Positions 6,547-15,305 of a stretch of DNA of 64,000 nt are shown here, piece by piece. The DNA comes from Streptomyces sp. WMMB 322 (GTDB lineage: Bacteria; Actinomycetota; Actinomycetes; Streptomycetales; Streptomycetaceae), in assembly GCF_900090145.1 (NCBI RefSeq), contig NZ_FMHI01000009.1:184484-248483 (forward strand). The letters run 5' to 3'. Numbering within the stretch: the first letter of the stretch is position 1; each line of letters begins with the position of its first letter. The notes under the pieces are model-generated. The model had not been told where the DNA came from and ran no database searches. It saw nothing but the letters and a program-made list of their open reading frames with translations. A program made the translations under genes and the position numbers.

Positions 6547-8397
6547 ATGTCTGTTGCCTCGATCGACGCTGTCCTCCCGCAGGACGAGGACACCGTCACC
6601 TTCGCCGATCTCGGGCTCCCCGAGCCCGTCGTGCGCAAGCTCGCGCAGAACGGCGTGACCATCCCCTTCCCCATCCAGGCCGCGACCATCCCGGACGCGC
6701 TGCAGGGGAAGGACATCCTCGGCCGTGGCCGCACCGGCTCCGGCAAGACCCTCTCCTTCGGGCTGCCGCTGCTGCACGGTCTGGCCGGCGGCCGCACCGG
6801 GCGCAAGCGTCCGCGCGCCGTGATCCTCACGCCCACGCGCGAGCTGGCGATGCAGGTCTCCGACGCGCTCCAGCCCTACGGTGACGTGCTCGGCCTGAAG
6901 CTCAAGGTCGTCTGCGGCGGCACGTCCATGGCGAACCAGATCACGGCTCTGGAGCGGGGCGTGGACATCCTCGTCGCCACTCCGGGCCGCCTGCGCGACC
7001 TGATCGGACGCGGCTCGTGCTCCCTCGAGGACGTCGAGGTCGCCGTGCTCGACGAGGCCGACCAGATGTCCGACCTGGGCTTCATGCCCGAGGTCACCGA
7101 GCTGATGGACCAACTGCCCGAGGGCGGCCAGCGGATGCTCTTCTCCGCCACCATGGAGAAGGAGATCGACACGCTCGTCAAGCGGTACCTGGATGCTCCC
7201 GTGGTGCACGAGGTCGACGCGGCGCAGGGCGCGGTGACGACCATGAGCCACCACGTGCTCGTGGTGAAGCCGCGGGACAAGGCACCCGTGACCAGCGCGA
7301 TCGCCTCCCGCAAGGGCCGCACGATCATCTTCGTGCGGACGCAGCTCGGCGCCGACCGCGTCGCCGAGCAGCTGCGCGAGGTCGGCGTGGGCGCGGACGC
7401 GCTGCACGGCGGCATGACGCAGGGCGCACGGACGCGCACCATGGCGGACTTCAAGGACGGCAAGGTCAACGTGCTGGTCGCCACGGACGTGGCGGCCCGC
7501 GGCATCCACGTCGACAACATCGACCTGGTGCTCAACGTCGACCCGGCCGGCGACCACAAGGACTATCTGCACCGGTCCGGACGGACCGCGCGGGCGGGGC
7601 TGTCCGGCACCGTCGTCTCGCTGGCGCTGCCGCACCAGCGCCGGCAGATCTTCCGGCTGATGGAGGACGCGGGCGTCGACGCCTCGCGGCACATCATCGG
7701 GCGGGGCGACGTCTTCGACGAGGAAGTGACGCGGATCACGGGCGCGCGTTCCCTGACCGAGGTGCAGGCCGACGCGACGGCGAACGCCGCCAAGCAGGCC
7801 GAGCGCGAGGTCGCCAAGCTCACCCGGCAGCTGGAGCGTGCCCAGCGGCGTGCGACCGAACTCCGCGAGGAGTCCGAGCGGTTGACGGCGCGTGCGGCGC
7901 GCGAGCGCGGGGACGACCCGGAGGCCGCCGTCGCGGAGGCCTCGGCGGCTCTGACCGCGGAGGTCGAGGCCGAGGTGCAGCGCGAGCTGCGCCGGGAGCA
8001 GCGGCGTGAGGAGCGCGAGCAGCGCGACCGTGACCAGCGGGACAAGGGCGACCAGCGCGACCAGCGGGACCAGCGCAGGGACGGGAAGCGCGACGATCGC
8101 GGCGGCGACCGGCGTGACGGCGGGCGTCCGGCGTACAACCGCGACCGGGACCGCCCCCGTGACCGGGACCGCCGCGAGGGACGCCCCGCGTACAACCGTG
8201 AGCGCCGCGACGGCGACCGGGGCGGCTTCCGCCGCGACGACCGCCGCCCCTCGTCCTCGTACGGGTCCTCCTCGCACGGGCGGGACGCCCGCGGCCACGA
8301 CGACAGGCGCCCGTACGGCCGCCGTGACGATCACCGCGGAGGCGGCCGCCAGTTCGACCGCCGCGCCGACAAGCCGCGCTGGAAGCGCAACGGCTGA
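6547..8397 (+). CDS. DEAD-box RNA helicase with basic C-terminal tail
   Basis: ATP-dependent RNA helicase of the DeaD/RhlE type. Motifs in order: Q motif GVTIPFPIQ, motif I GRTGSGKT (61-68), PTRELA (96-101), DEAD (169-172), SAT, and HRSGRTARAG. After about residue 420 comes a coiled Glu/Arg-rich segment, then an unusually long RDRDQRD/GGDRRDGGR tail (about 150 residues) expected to bind RNA and be disordered. ATG 6547 is chosen because upstream codons (ORF open from 6427) do not resemble helicases and a GGAAGG lies 12 bases before. Such proteins act in ribosome assembly and cold-linked RNA unwinding. Confidence 0.85.
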   Translation: MSVASIDAVLPQDEDTVTFADLGLPEPVVRKLAQNGVTIPFPIQAATIPDALQGKDILGRGRTGSGKTLSFGLPLLHGLAGGRTGRKRPRAVILTPTRELAMQVSDALQPYGDVLGLKLKVVCGGTSMANQITALERGVDILVATPGRLRDLIGRGSCSLEDVEVAVLDEADQMSDLGFMPEVTELMDQLPEGGQRMLFSATMEKEIDTLVKRYLDAPVVHEVDAAQGAVTTMSHHVLVVKPRDKAPVTSAIASRKGRTIIFVRTQLGADRVAEQLREVGVGADALHGGMTQGARTRTMADFKDGKVNVLVATDVAARGIHVDNIDLVLNVDPAGDHKDYLHRSGRTARAGLSGTVVSLALPHQRRQIFRLMEDAGVDASRHIIGRGDVFDEEVTRITGARSLTEVQADATANAAKQAEREVAKLTRQLERAQRRATELREESERLTARAARERGDDPEAAVAEASAALTAEVEAEVQRELRREQRREEREQRDRDQRDKGDQRDQRDQRRDGKRDDRGGDRRDGGRPAYNRDRDRPRDRDRREGRPAYNRERRDGDRGGFRRDDRRPSSSYGSSSHGRDARGHDDRRPYGRRDDHRGGGRQFDRRADKPRWKRNG

Positions 8398-8412
8398 CGG
8401 TCCTCTGACACC

Positions 8413-8475
8413 TCCCCCAGCACGAAGGCCAATGCCTTCGAAGCCCGGCGGTCCGCCGGGCTATGCTGCGGGGGC
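8413..8475 (+). terminator. compound terminator after helicase gene
   Basis: Two internal hairpins (GAAGGC CAAT GCCTTC and GCCCGGCG GTC CGCCGGGC) are enclosed by an outer pair CCCCCAGCA/TGCTGCGGGGG. The structure ends directly at the first base of tRNA-Lys. Confidence 0.65.
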
Positions 8476-8548
8476 GGGCCGTTAGCTCAATTGGCAGAGC
8501 AGTGGACTTTTAATCCATTGGTTGAGGGTTCGAGTCCCTCACGGCCTA
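8476..8548 (+). tRNA. tRNA-Lys (TTT)
   Basis: Cloverleaf starting GGGCCGTTAGCTCAA; anticodon stem TGGAC/ATCCA region around TTTTA gives anticodon TTT; T arm GAGGGTTCGAGTCCCTC; acceptor ACGGCCT, discriminator A. The acceptor closes with an unusual G1-U72 pair where streptomycete tRNA-Lys normally has G1-C72. CCA is not encoded. Confidence 0.93.
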
Positions 8549-8609
8549 CGAAGGCGAGAGGCGACGTGTGCCCGCGGTCAGCGCGGGCCGGGTCGCCTTC
8601 GTTGTTTTT
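8549..8609 (+). terminator. terminator after tRNA-Lys
   Basis: GAAGGCGA (8550) pairs with TCGCCTTC (8593-8600), with an inner CCCGCGGTCAGCGCGGG hairpin, followed by GTTGTTTTTG. A classic intrinsic terminator for the tRNA. Confidence 0.75.
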
Positions 8610-8911
8610 GCGCGGCTTCGCCCGCGCGAGGCGGGGGCTCCGCCACCCGCACCCCCTTGGGCTTGCGGGTGTTCGGGTTGTGTGGCGTCGGGCCTACCGG
8701 GACGGAGGCCAGTACACCTGGCTGAACTGCGAGGGAGTGCCCGGACCAAGGTGATCGGTCCGGGCACTTCGTGGCTCGGAAACCCTCTGCGTGAGCGACG
8801 CGTGAGCGGACGGGCCCTGACTGGGTGGCAGGAGAGCGCATGCACGCGGCTGGAGCCGACTGCTGCACCCTGACAGCCCGGTCCGGGCTGGGGCAGCTCA
8901 CACCTCTTTCC
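8610..8911. other. gene-free stretch with a strong hairpin
   Basis: No supportable gene. The notable structure is a perfect 12-bp inverted repeat, AGTGCCCGGACC (8736-8747) and GGTCCGGGCACT (8757-8768) around a nine-base loop, which can act as a terminator for the minus-strand synthetase ending at 8912. The stretch between a tRNA and an isolated biosynthetic gene is a typical place for element ends, but I found no repeat of the tRNA 3' end here. Confidence 0.5.
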
Positions 8912-11900
8912 TCACGCGCCACTTGTTGAACTCTGCCAGTCACTGAGCCGTCCGATGAGCCAGACGAACGGCTGTGTATGGCCGGCGAGCACGCAGCTGC
9001 CCGCGATCACGCTCCCCAGCAGGCTTTCCACGTTCCGTGAGCACAGTGCGGCTGTTGCCTCATCGTCGACCAGGCGAAGCGAACAGGCAGGCATCGCGGC
9101 GGTGTTGTCGGGTTCTCGGGTGACGCCGTGTTCGTTGATCCGGACTACAAGATCCTCTTGCCCTCCTGGCAGCACGATCGTGACCACGAGATGTGGCGCC
9201 GGCGCGGGAAGCTCGGCCAAGTTGGATTCCAGATAGGTGGTGAACGCGTCAGCCCAGTTCGTCACGTCGAATCGTGTGGACTCCTCGTCCCTTTCCTTCC
9301 GCAGGTCCATGGCATCGGGCGACGTGGGAAATGCCGCGGCTTCCTTCTCTGCTTCGATCAGGGCCTGCAGCGTCTCGTCGACGTCCGCTCGGGTGTGGGA
9401 CGCCGAGCAGATGAACCTCAGGCGGCCTCGCCCGCGCTCGACAATGGGGTAGGTCACGGCAGCGGCATGGACACCCCGCCGGAAAAGCCCTCGGGCTGTC
9501 GCATGCAGCTTCTCGCCGTCCGAGAAGAAGGGGGTGATGATGAGCCCCTCCCCGGTGCCGAGTTCGTAGCCGGCGTCCGAGAAGCGCTTCCGCATGTAGT
9601 GGGCGGTGTCCCACAGCCTGGCCCGCAGCGCGTCGCCCGCAGCGACCCTCCGCAGGGCGGCAAGGGCCGCCGCCACGTCGGCAGGTGAGATGTTCGCCTG
9701 GAAGACATACGACCTCGCCGACGCCCTCAGCAAGTCGATGTGCTGCTCCCGGGCGGCGACCACTCCGCCGATGCTCCCGAGGGCCTTGCTCAGGGTCGTG
9801 AGGACGAAGTCGACGTCCTCGGTGACGCCTTCCGCGGCGCACAGGCCGGCACCTCGCACTCCGTAGAGCCCGAACGAGTGGGCCTCGTCCACGAGGACGA
9901 GCGCGCCGGACTCCTTCGCGGCAGACACGATCTCTCGCAGCGGCGCCGCCCCCTCACCCATGCTGTACACGCTCTCGAGTACCACCAGCGTCGTACGGTA
10001 GGGCGAGGTCTCCGCTTCAAGGATCGCCCGCAGGTCGGTGGCGTCGTTGTGCCGGAAGGTCCGCACCCTCGCGCCGCTCAGGCGGGCCCCGTCCACCAGG
10101 GAGGCGTGGCAGAGCTGGTCCATGACCACGACGTCCTGATCGCCCACGATTCCGGCGACGGCTCCCAGGCTCGCGGTGAACCCGGTGGGGAACAGGCAGG
10201 CGGCCGGCTTGCCCACCATGGCGGCGAACTCCTGCTCGAACTCAGTGTGTAGGCCGGTCTGCCCCGAGCCCGCCGCTGATATCCCCATCCCGGTACCGAA
10301 CCGGCCCAGCGCACTGCGTGCCTCCTCGATGACCTCCTCGTCGCGGTTGAGTCCGAGGTAGAGGTTGGTGGTCCAGATGAGCGCCTCATGCTCCTCGCCC
10401 GTACCGGGGTCGGCGACGACGCCTCGCTCGGCGCTTCCGGTGCGGACGACCTTTCCGTACGGGTCCAGCCCCGAGCGCGCCAGGAGACGCCGGAAATGCT
10501 GTACGAGCGCGCCCCGGTCGGTCGCGGACCAGGCCGGCACCTTGGCGGCGAAGGCCGGCGGGTGCCCGGACCGGACCTGCTCCTGGAACACATCGAGCCG
10601 ATCCGCGGCCCCGACGCCCTGCGGTCTCGCGCGCACCTCGCCGCCGCCGGAAGCACGGCCCAGCACCGCCAGCAGCCCCTCGACGGCCTCCTTGGGAGTC
10701 ATCTGCTCCACCAGGGTGGATGACGGCAGGTCAGTGGCCAGCCCTCGTGAGAGGCGCACCGTGAGCTCCGCGATGTCCAGCGAATCGAACCCCAGCGCAG
10801 CCAGCGGCTCGTCCGGCCGGACCGCATCGGGGCCGGGGGCGCCGAGGAGCAGCGCCGTCTCTTCCAGCACCCTGGCGAGCAGTACCGAGCGCTGCTGCCC
10901 GTGCGGCGAGGGCAGCGCCCCGGGTCCGGTCCGGGAGGCGGCCGGGCCGTCGCCGCCTGCCTTCTCTTGGGGAGCCGCCTTGTCTTGGGCAGCCGCCTCG
11001 TCGCCGTGGTGCACGGGGGTGGGGAGCCGAAGCCGGTCGACCTTGCCGTTTGGCAGTTTCGGTATCTCGGACGGCAGCATGACGTGGTGGGGGATCATGT
11101 ACTTCGGCAGGCGGTCGGCCAGCCGGGAGCGCACGGTCGATGCAGTCACCGACTCCTGCCGGCTCACCGCGTACGCCGTCAGGAAGCTCTTGCCTTCGCC
11201 TGTGGTGGCAACGACTGCAGCCTCGTCCACTCCGGGCATCGAGGCCAGCACGGCCTCGATCTCGTCGAGTTCGATCCGGTGGCCCCGGATCTTGACCTGC
11301 CGGTCGGCGCGGCCGAGGAACTCGAGCTCTCCTGTTTCCGTCCACCGGCACAGGTCGCCGGTCCGGTAGATCCGCTGCTCCGGGATCGGGCCGTCCGGCG
11401 CGGGGGCCGGGAAGCTGTGCCGGGTGCGCTCGTCGTCATGGAGGTACCCCCTGGCCAGCTGGTCGCCGGCGAGAGCCAGCTCTCCCGCCGTGCCGGCCGG
11501 CACCGGCTGCAGGGACTCGTCCAGCACGTACGCTCGGGTGTTCAGGACCGGGCTGCCGATGGTGATCGGCCCGCTTCCCGCTTCGACGGCGGTGACGAAC
11601 ACGGTGGCCTCGGTCGGGCCGTAGACGTTCACGACCCGCGGCGCACAAGGATCAGTGTGCAACCGCTCCAACAGAGAACGGGACAGGACCTCACCACCCA
11701 GCACCACACACCGCAAACCACCGGGCAGCGGCCCGGTCGCGAGCAGCGCCTGCATCGCGGACGGCACCATGATGGCCGTGCGTACGCGGTGCGCTGCGGG
11801 CAGCTCGCGCAGGGCGAGCACGTTCTCGGACAGGACGACCGTGCCGCCGAGGACGAGCGTCCCCAGAATCTCCATCACCGAGGGGTCGAAGCAGACCGAG

Positions 11901-12553
11901 GCCGCGGCCAGGACGCCCGCAAGGTCCTCGTCGCCCAGCAGCTCGCGCATCGAGGCGGTCATCGCCACCACGCTGCGGTGCTCGACCGCCACGCCCTTGG
12001 GCTTCCCGGTGGACCCTGAGGTGTAGATGACGTACGCGAGATCAGCGGCCGAGCAGGCCGCCGGCGATGCCGCCGGGCGGTCGGGCACAGCGTCGAGGCG
12101 CACGCGATCGGGGGCCGCCGAGCACAGCGCCGCCGTACCGGCGTCGACGACCACCGACGCCGCCCGGGAATGCTCGATCATGTAGCGCACCCGTTCGGCC
12201 GGGTAGGCGGGGTCCATGGGCACGTAGGCGCAGCCTGCCCGCAGTACTCCCAGCAGGGTTGCGACGAGCTCCCACGTCCGGCCGAGGCACACGCCGACGA
12301 GCGCCCCCGGCGCCACGCCCCGGGCTGCCAGCTCCCCGGCGATTGCCTCCGCCCGGGCCCGCAGCCGCTCGTAATCGATGTCGACCGTCCCGTCCACGAC
12401 GGCGATCCGACTGCCCTGGCGCGACGCCCGGGCCTCGAACAGCCCCCAGACGGTCTCGTCCGGACCACCGCCGCCTGCAGCGGGTGTGCGCGCGTCCCAG
12501 CGGTCCGGGGCGCCCGCTCTGCCGTGGGCGGCCTCGTGTTCTGCGTGATGCAT
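8912..12553 (-). CDS. NRPS-like adenylation / carrier / alpha-oxoamine synthase fusion (1213 aa)
   Basis: Single-gene multidomain enzyme. Residues 35-510 are an adenylation domain (core A3 YTSGSTGKPKG 177-187, A5 YGPTEAT 311-317, A8 region IRGHRIEL, A10 Lys504 in PNGKVD). Residues 555-632 are a carrier domain with the phosphopantetheine serine S591 in GFDSLD. Residues 665-1070 are a PLP-dependent alpha-oxoamine synthase (AONS/ALAS-type) with DEAHSFG (889-895) and the PLP lysine K923 in LSKALGS. The last 115 residues look like an SCP2-type lipid-binding domain. No condensation or thioesterase domain. Inferred action: activate an acid, load it on the carrier, then decarboxylatively condense it with an amino acid to an alpha-amino ketone, as in PigH, Fum8 or SxtA. 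ATG 12553 follows CAGGAG. Confidence 0.85.
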   Translation of the reverse strand: MHHAEHEAAHGRAGAPDRWDARTPAAGGGGPDETVWGLFEARASRQGSRIAVVDGTVDIDYERLRARAEAIAGELAARGVAPGALVGVCLGRTWELVATLLGVLRAGCAYVPMDPAYPAERVRYMIEHSRAASVVVDAGTAALCSAAPDRVRLDAVPDRPAASPAACSAADLAYVIYTSGSTGKPKGVAVEHRSVVAMTASMRELLGDEDLAGVLAAASVCFDPSVMEILGTLVLGGTVVLSENVLALRELPAAHRVRTAIMVPSAMQALLATGPLPGGLRCVVLGGEVLSRSLLERLHTDPCAPRVVNVYGPTEATVFVTAVEAGSGPITIGSPVLNTRAYVLDESLQPVPAGTAGELALAGDQLARGYLHDDERTRHSFPAPAPDGPIPEQRIYRTGDLCRWTETGELEFLGRADRQVKIRGHRIELDEIEAVLASMPGVDEAAVVATTGEGKSFLTAYAVSRQESVTASTVRSRLADRLPKYMIPHHVMLPSEIPKLPNGKVDRLRLPTPVHHGDEAAAQDKAAPQEKAGGDGPAASRTGPGALPSPHGQQRSVLLARVLEETALLLGAPGPDAVRPDEPLAALGFDSLDIAELTVRLSRGLATDLPSSTLVEQMTPKEAVEGLLAVLGRASGGGEVRARPQGVGAADRLDVFQEQVRSGHPPAFAAKVPAWSATDRGALVQHFRRLLARSGLDPYGKVVRTGSAERGVVADPGTGEEHEALIWTTNLYLGLNRDEEVIEEARSALGRFGTGMGISAAGSGQTGLHTEFEQEFAAMVGKPAACLFPTGFTASLGAVAGIVGDQDVVVMDQLCHASLVDGARLSGARVRTFRHNDATDLRAILEAETSPYRTTLVVLESVYSMGEGAAPLREIVSAAKESGALVLVDEAHSFGLYGVRGAGLCAAEGVTEDVDFVLTTLSKALGSIGGVVAAREQHIDLLRASARSYVFQANISPADVAAALAALRRVAAGDALRARLWDTAHYMRKRFSDAGYELGTGEGLIITPFFSDGEKLHATARGLFRRGVHAAAVTYPIVERGRGRLRFICSASHTRADVDETLQALIEAEKEAAAFPTSPDAMDLRKERDEESTRFDVTNWADAFTTYLESNLAELPAPAPHLVVTIVLPGGQEDLVVRINEHGVTREPDNTAAMPACSLRLVDDEATAALCSRNVESLLGSVIAGSCVLAGHTQPFVWLIGRLSDWQSSTSGA

Positions 12554-12630
12554 CTCCTGCTCCCGAAGACTAGATGTCAATTCCAGGGGATGGGCTGCGC
12601 GCATGAAGTGAGGGAGCCCAAAGTCCGGTC

Positions 12631-12705
12631 GTGACGCCAGACTTGGACTCCCTCGCGATCGCACTGTACGTGAAGACGGACAATCTGCTGAAGGACTCGC
12701 CTTGA
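12631..12705 (+). pseudogene. transposase N-terminal stub
   Basis: GTG at 12631 opens a 24-codon frame TPDLDSLAIALYVKTDNL-LKDSP that stops at TGA 12703-12705. The stretch LDxLAxALYVKTDxLLK is the recognisable beginning of a streptomycete DDE transposase family. Nothing of the catalytic part follows. The preceding bases GAGGGAGCCCAAAGTCC (12611-12627) partly mirror ACTTGGACTCCCTC (12641-12654), possibly an element end. It lies upstream of the minus-strand synthetase gene and suggests past transposition next to it. Confidence 0.5.
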
Positions 12706-13229
12706 CCGGCTCCGTGCCGGCCGGCAGCGGCATCGCCCCGCAGCGCAGCACGGGCCGAGCAGCCGTCCCGAGCACGATCTGTTCGTCCAGCAGAGCGAGT
12801 TGAAGAACGTGCCTCGCCGCCTCATCGGGGAAAAGCCGCTCCGCCCCGGGAGTTGAGCGCCCGGAGCTGATTCGTCCCCGGGAGCCTCGAATGACTGTCA
12901 CCTGCCGTGCTCACAACCGGCTAGCGGCTTGCTCCCACCTTCTCCGCAGCCCTGGTCGGTGGTCCTCCGCCGACCCGGGCCTATTTGTTTCTGCTGTTCC
13001 TGCGTCGCTGCGGGACTGCGGGGCCGGGGAGGCGTGGTCCGTGACGGTGGCGCAGGCGGCCGGTGCGGGCTGCCCGGGAGAGGGGGGCCAGGTGAAGATC
13101 GTTCGCGGGCGGGGCCGGGAGGCTGTGAAGACCCGGCCGGGCGGGCAGTGCGGGCTGATAGATAATCATTCCGACGAGCGTCACCTTCCGGCCCTCGTGA
13201 TCCCTCTCGCCCCGAACGGAGCCCGACTC
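12706..13229. other. intergenic stretch, no supportable gene
   Basis: About 520 bp between the transposase stub and the DUF4333 lipoprotein gene. Open frames exist on both strands but have no recognisable domain, start context or codon pattern that singles one out. The AT-rich GATAGATAATCATT at 13157-13170 is the most promoter-like part and lies about 60 bp before the lipoprotein start. Confidence 0.4.
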
Positions 13230-13544
13230 ATGCCCAAGCCCCGCTTTTCCGCCGTTACTTGGGGCCTCGCAGCCGCAGCCGCCGGCGCGCTGCTGGTCGG
13301 CTGTTCGTCGGAGGAGGCGAAGCTGCCCAAGGACGAGGTGGCGAACACGGTGGCCGAGAAGCTCGCCGCGCAGACGGGCCAGCCGAAGCCGGATGTGACC
13401 TGCCCGAAGGACCTCGTCGGAAAGGTCGGCACCACGATGCGCTGCAAGCTCACCGCGAGCGACGGCAGCAGCCTCGGCGTGACCGTCAAGGTCACCTCCG
13501 TCGACGGCGACGACATCAAGTACGACATCAAGGCCGACGGGTAG
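13230..13544 (+). CDS. DUF4333-type lipoprotein (104 aa)
   Basis: Signal peptide with KPR n-region, hydrophobic WGLAAAAAGALLVGC and a lipobox (LVGC, Cys25). The mature part of about 80 residues contains two cysteines (VTCPKDL and MRCKL) that are spaced as in the DUF4333 fold of actinobacterial secreted proteins, and ends in a KYDIKADG strand. ATG 13230 has GGAG eight bases before it. Probably a surface lipoprotein with one disulfide; function unknown. Transcription ends at a strong hairpin just downstream. Confidence 0.75.
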   Translation: MPKPRFSAVTWGLAAAAAGALLVGCSSEEAKLPKDEVANTVAEKLAAQTGQPKPDVTCPKDLVGKVGTTMRCKLTASDGSSLGVTVKVTSVDGDDIKYDIKADG

Positions 13545-13561
13545 TCCTCCCGAGGCGGACC

Positions 13562-13604
13562 ACGGCCCCCGCTCGCCGGACCATCCGCCGAGGCCGGGGG
13601 CCGT
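13562..13604. terminator. shared terminator between convergent genes
   Basis: ACGGCCCCCG (13562-13571) and CGGGGGCCGT (13595-13604) form a 10-bp stem between the ends of the lipoprotein gene and the minus-strand membrane protein gene. Confidence 0.7.
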
Positions 13605-13607
13605 TGG

Positions 13608-14399
13608 CTACTGCCAGGCACGCGCCGGTGCGTGGTCGACCACCCGGGACAGGTAATCGAGCTTGCGCAGCACGTCCTGCGGGCGCAGCCGCTCCTCCTG
13701 CCAGGTGAGGACCTCACCGTTCTCGAACCGCAGGGGCCGGTCCTTCAGCGCGGGCTCACGTGCCAGGTGGCGAGTGAGACCGGGTGACGCGAGCCGCTTC
13801 GCCGCAGCCGGGTCCTCGGCGATCACGTTGTTGTCGGCATCGAATCCCGCGTTCCCGGTCCCGACGATCTCACCGCCCCCGAACACCGAGTCCAGGAAGC
13901 CGTCTTCACGGATGACGGTCCGGGGCACCTCCCCGGGTGTCGAGACGGCGAACACCGCGAAGTACTCCGACTGCTCCCTGCCGTTGACCCGCGTGCCCGT
14001 CGATTCGTCCTCGTACTCGAAGTACCGGAACTCCCGCCCCTTGTACCGGCCGTGGGTGTAGTCCGACACCTGCAGCCCGGTGCTCACATCGGGAAACGGC
14101 TCCACGCCCTCAAGCCGGTCCACGACCCCCGACCTGCTCGGCTCGTGCGACCAGCCGTGCTCGCGGGCCAGCTCTGCCAGCCCGGCATCCTCGCCCGCAC
14201 TGCGCGTGTCCTCCTGCTTCCCCCAGTAGATGAGCCCGAGCACGCCGGCGAAGAACCCGCCCATCACCAGCACCACTGCGCCCATGACGAGCACCGCGAC
14301 CCGCCGCGGGTACTCCTTGTCGCCGACGACCAGCGTGAACTTCTTCTTGCTCAGCCCGTGTTCGGCGATGCTCCGGCCGCCCGTCCACTTCTCGCTCAC
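13608..14399 (-). CDS. membrane-anchored protein, paralogue of the 14619 gene (263 aa)
   Basis: GTG 14399 is preceded by GGAGGGGG. Residues ~33-58 form one transmembrane helix (VAVLVMGAVVLVMGGFFAGVL). The following domain starts ELAREHGWSHEP, has GREFRYFEYED, then a GTGNAGFDADNNVIAEDP block and ends ENGEVLTWQEERL-x-DVLRKLDYLSRVV. The same series of blocks occurs in the same order in the divergent neighbour at 14619-15305, so the two are paralogues. No catalytic motif is evident. The N-terminal 30 residues are cytoplasmic and the topology suggests the domain is on one face of the membrane. Function unknown. Confidence 0.75.
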   Translation of the reverse strand: MSEKWTGGRSIAEHGLSKKKFTLVVGDKEYPRRVAVLVMGAVVLVMGGFFAGVLGLIYWGKQEDTRSAGEDAGLAELAREHGWSHEPSRSGVVDRLEGVEPFPDVSTGLQVSDYTHGRYKGREFRYFEYEDESTGTRVNGREQSEYFAVFAVSTPGEVPRTVIREDGFLDSVFGGGEIVGTGNAGFDADNNVIAEDPAAAKRLASPGLTRHLAREPALKDRPLRFENGEVLTWQEERLRPQDVLRKLDYLSRVVDHAPARAWQ

Positions 14400-14618
14400 G
14401 AATCCCCCTCCGGTGGTGTGACGCCCTCGCCTGCCCGCAAGGCCCCACGCGGGCCGGGGAGTTCGGGCCGGGCCAGCGTAGGGAAACCGAAGCGGCTGCG
14501 CGACGTGGGACAGCCCCGCGCGGTCATCGCATGTGATGCCATGTGAGGCTGAGGTGCAGGTTGTATCGGAGTGCGCGGGGGCTGGGCCTGCCGGGGCACA
14601 GGAAGGCATGCTGACGTC

Positions 14619-15305
14619 ATGGAAGCCTTGGTGTACGTGCTTTTTTTCGCCGCGATGGCGGCGCTGCTGATCTGGTCCCGGAAGCGAACTCTCCAGCGTC
14701 AGCAGACCCATGTGCAGGATCGTGCCGAGCTGAGGGCCCTGGCGGAGGGCCGTGGCTGGACCTTCCAGACCGGGGTCCCCGGGCTCATCGACGAGTTCTC
14801 CGGTGCCGGTCCCCTGCCCGCCGCGAAGGGAGTGGCGGGCGGCAACGTCGTCACGGGAACACATCGCGGATTCGCCTTCCGGGCCTTCGAGTACCAGACC
14901 CGCCTGTCCATCGGGTCCGGGATCGACGACCACATGAAGCAGCAGATTCACTACTTTCCCGTGTGGGCAGTGCAGTTGACCGCATCTGTTCCCGACATCC
15001 GCATCCAGCACCGGCGCTGGCACAGCAAGTTCACCTCGGGCACTCCGCTCGTCACGGGAAACCCCCAGCTCGACGAGCAGTTCCACATCGTCGCCGAGGA
15101 TGAGCAGAGCGCTTTGATGTTGCTGCAGGGCGGGCTGGGCCAGTTCCTGACCTCCGACCCGCGCGCGGGCGAGTGGCCGCTCGAGGTGCGCTACGGACAC
15201 CTGTTGACCTGGCGTCGGGAGGAGAAGCTCTCGACCGAGAACCTCGACGTGATGCTGGAGTTCGTCACGGATGCCGTCGGAAGGCTTCCGGCTCAGACGT
15301 CCTGA
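14619..15305 (+). CDS. membrane-anchored protein, paralogue of the 13608 gene (228 aa)
   Basis: An N-terminal helix (VYVLFFAAMAALLIW) anchors a domain beginning ALAEGRGWTFQT, with HRGFAFRAFEYQT, a GNPQLDEQFHIVAEDEQSA block, and GHLLTWRREEKLSTENLDVMLEF near the end. These blocks align in order with those of the divergent gene at 13608-14399, including the closing xLTWxxExL...DxxLxF motif. Relatives in actinomycetes are annotated only as hypothetical. ATG 14619 is the first good start after GGAAGG (14601). It is followed 250 bp later by the type VII-like trio on the same strand. Confidence 0.75.
   Translation: MEALVYVLFFAAMAALLIWSRKRTLQRQQTHVQDRAELRALAEGRGWTFQTGVPGLIDEFSGAGPLPAAKGVAGGNVVTGTHRGFAFRAFEYQTRLSIGSGIDDHMKQQIHYFPVWAVQLTASVPDIRIQHRRWHSKFTSGTPLVTGNPQLDEQFHIVAEDEQSALMLLQGGLGQFLTSDPRAGEWPLEVRYGHLLTWRREEKLSTENLDVMLEFVTDAVGRLPAQTS

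Noticed and set aside
6457..8334. 625-codon minus-strand ORF opposite the helicase gene
   Set aside because: Mirror frame of a DEAD-box helicase with all motifs intact; composition is Val/Gly/Arg simple sequence.
8912..8968. Possible thioesterase or reductase at the end of the NRPS-like protein
   Set aside because: The final 115 residues lack GxSxG or Rossmann motifs and look SCP2-like.
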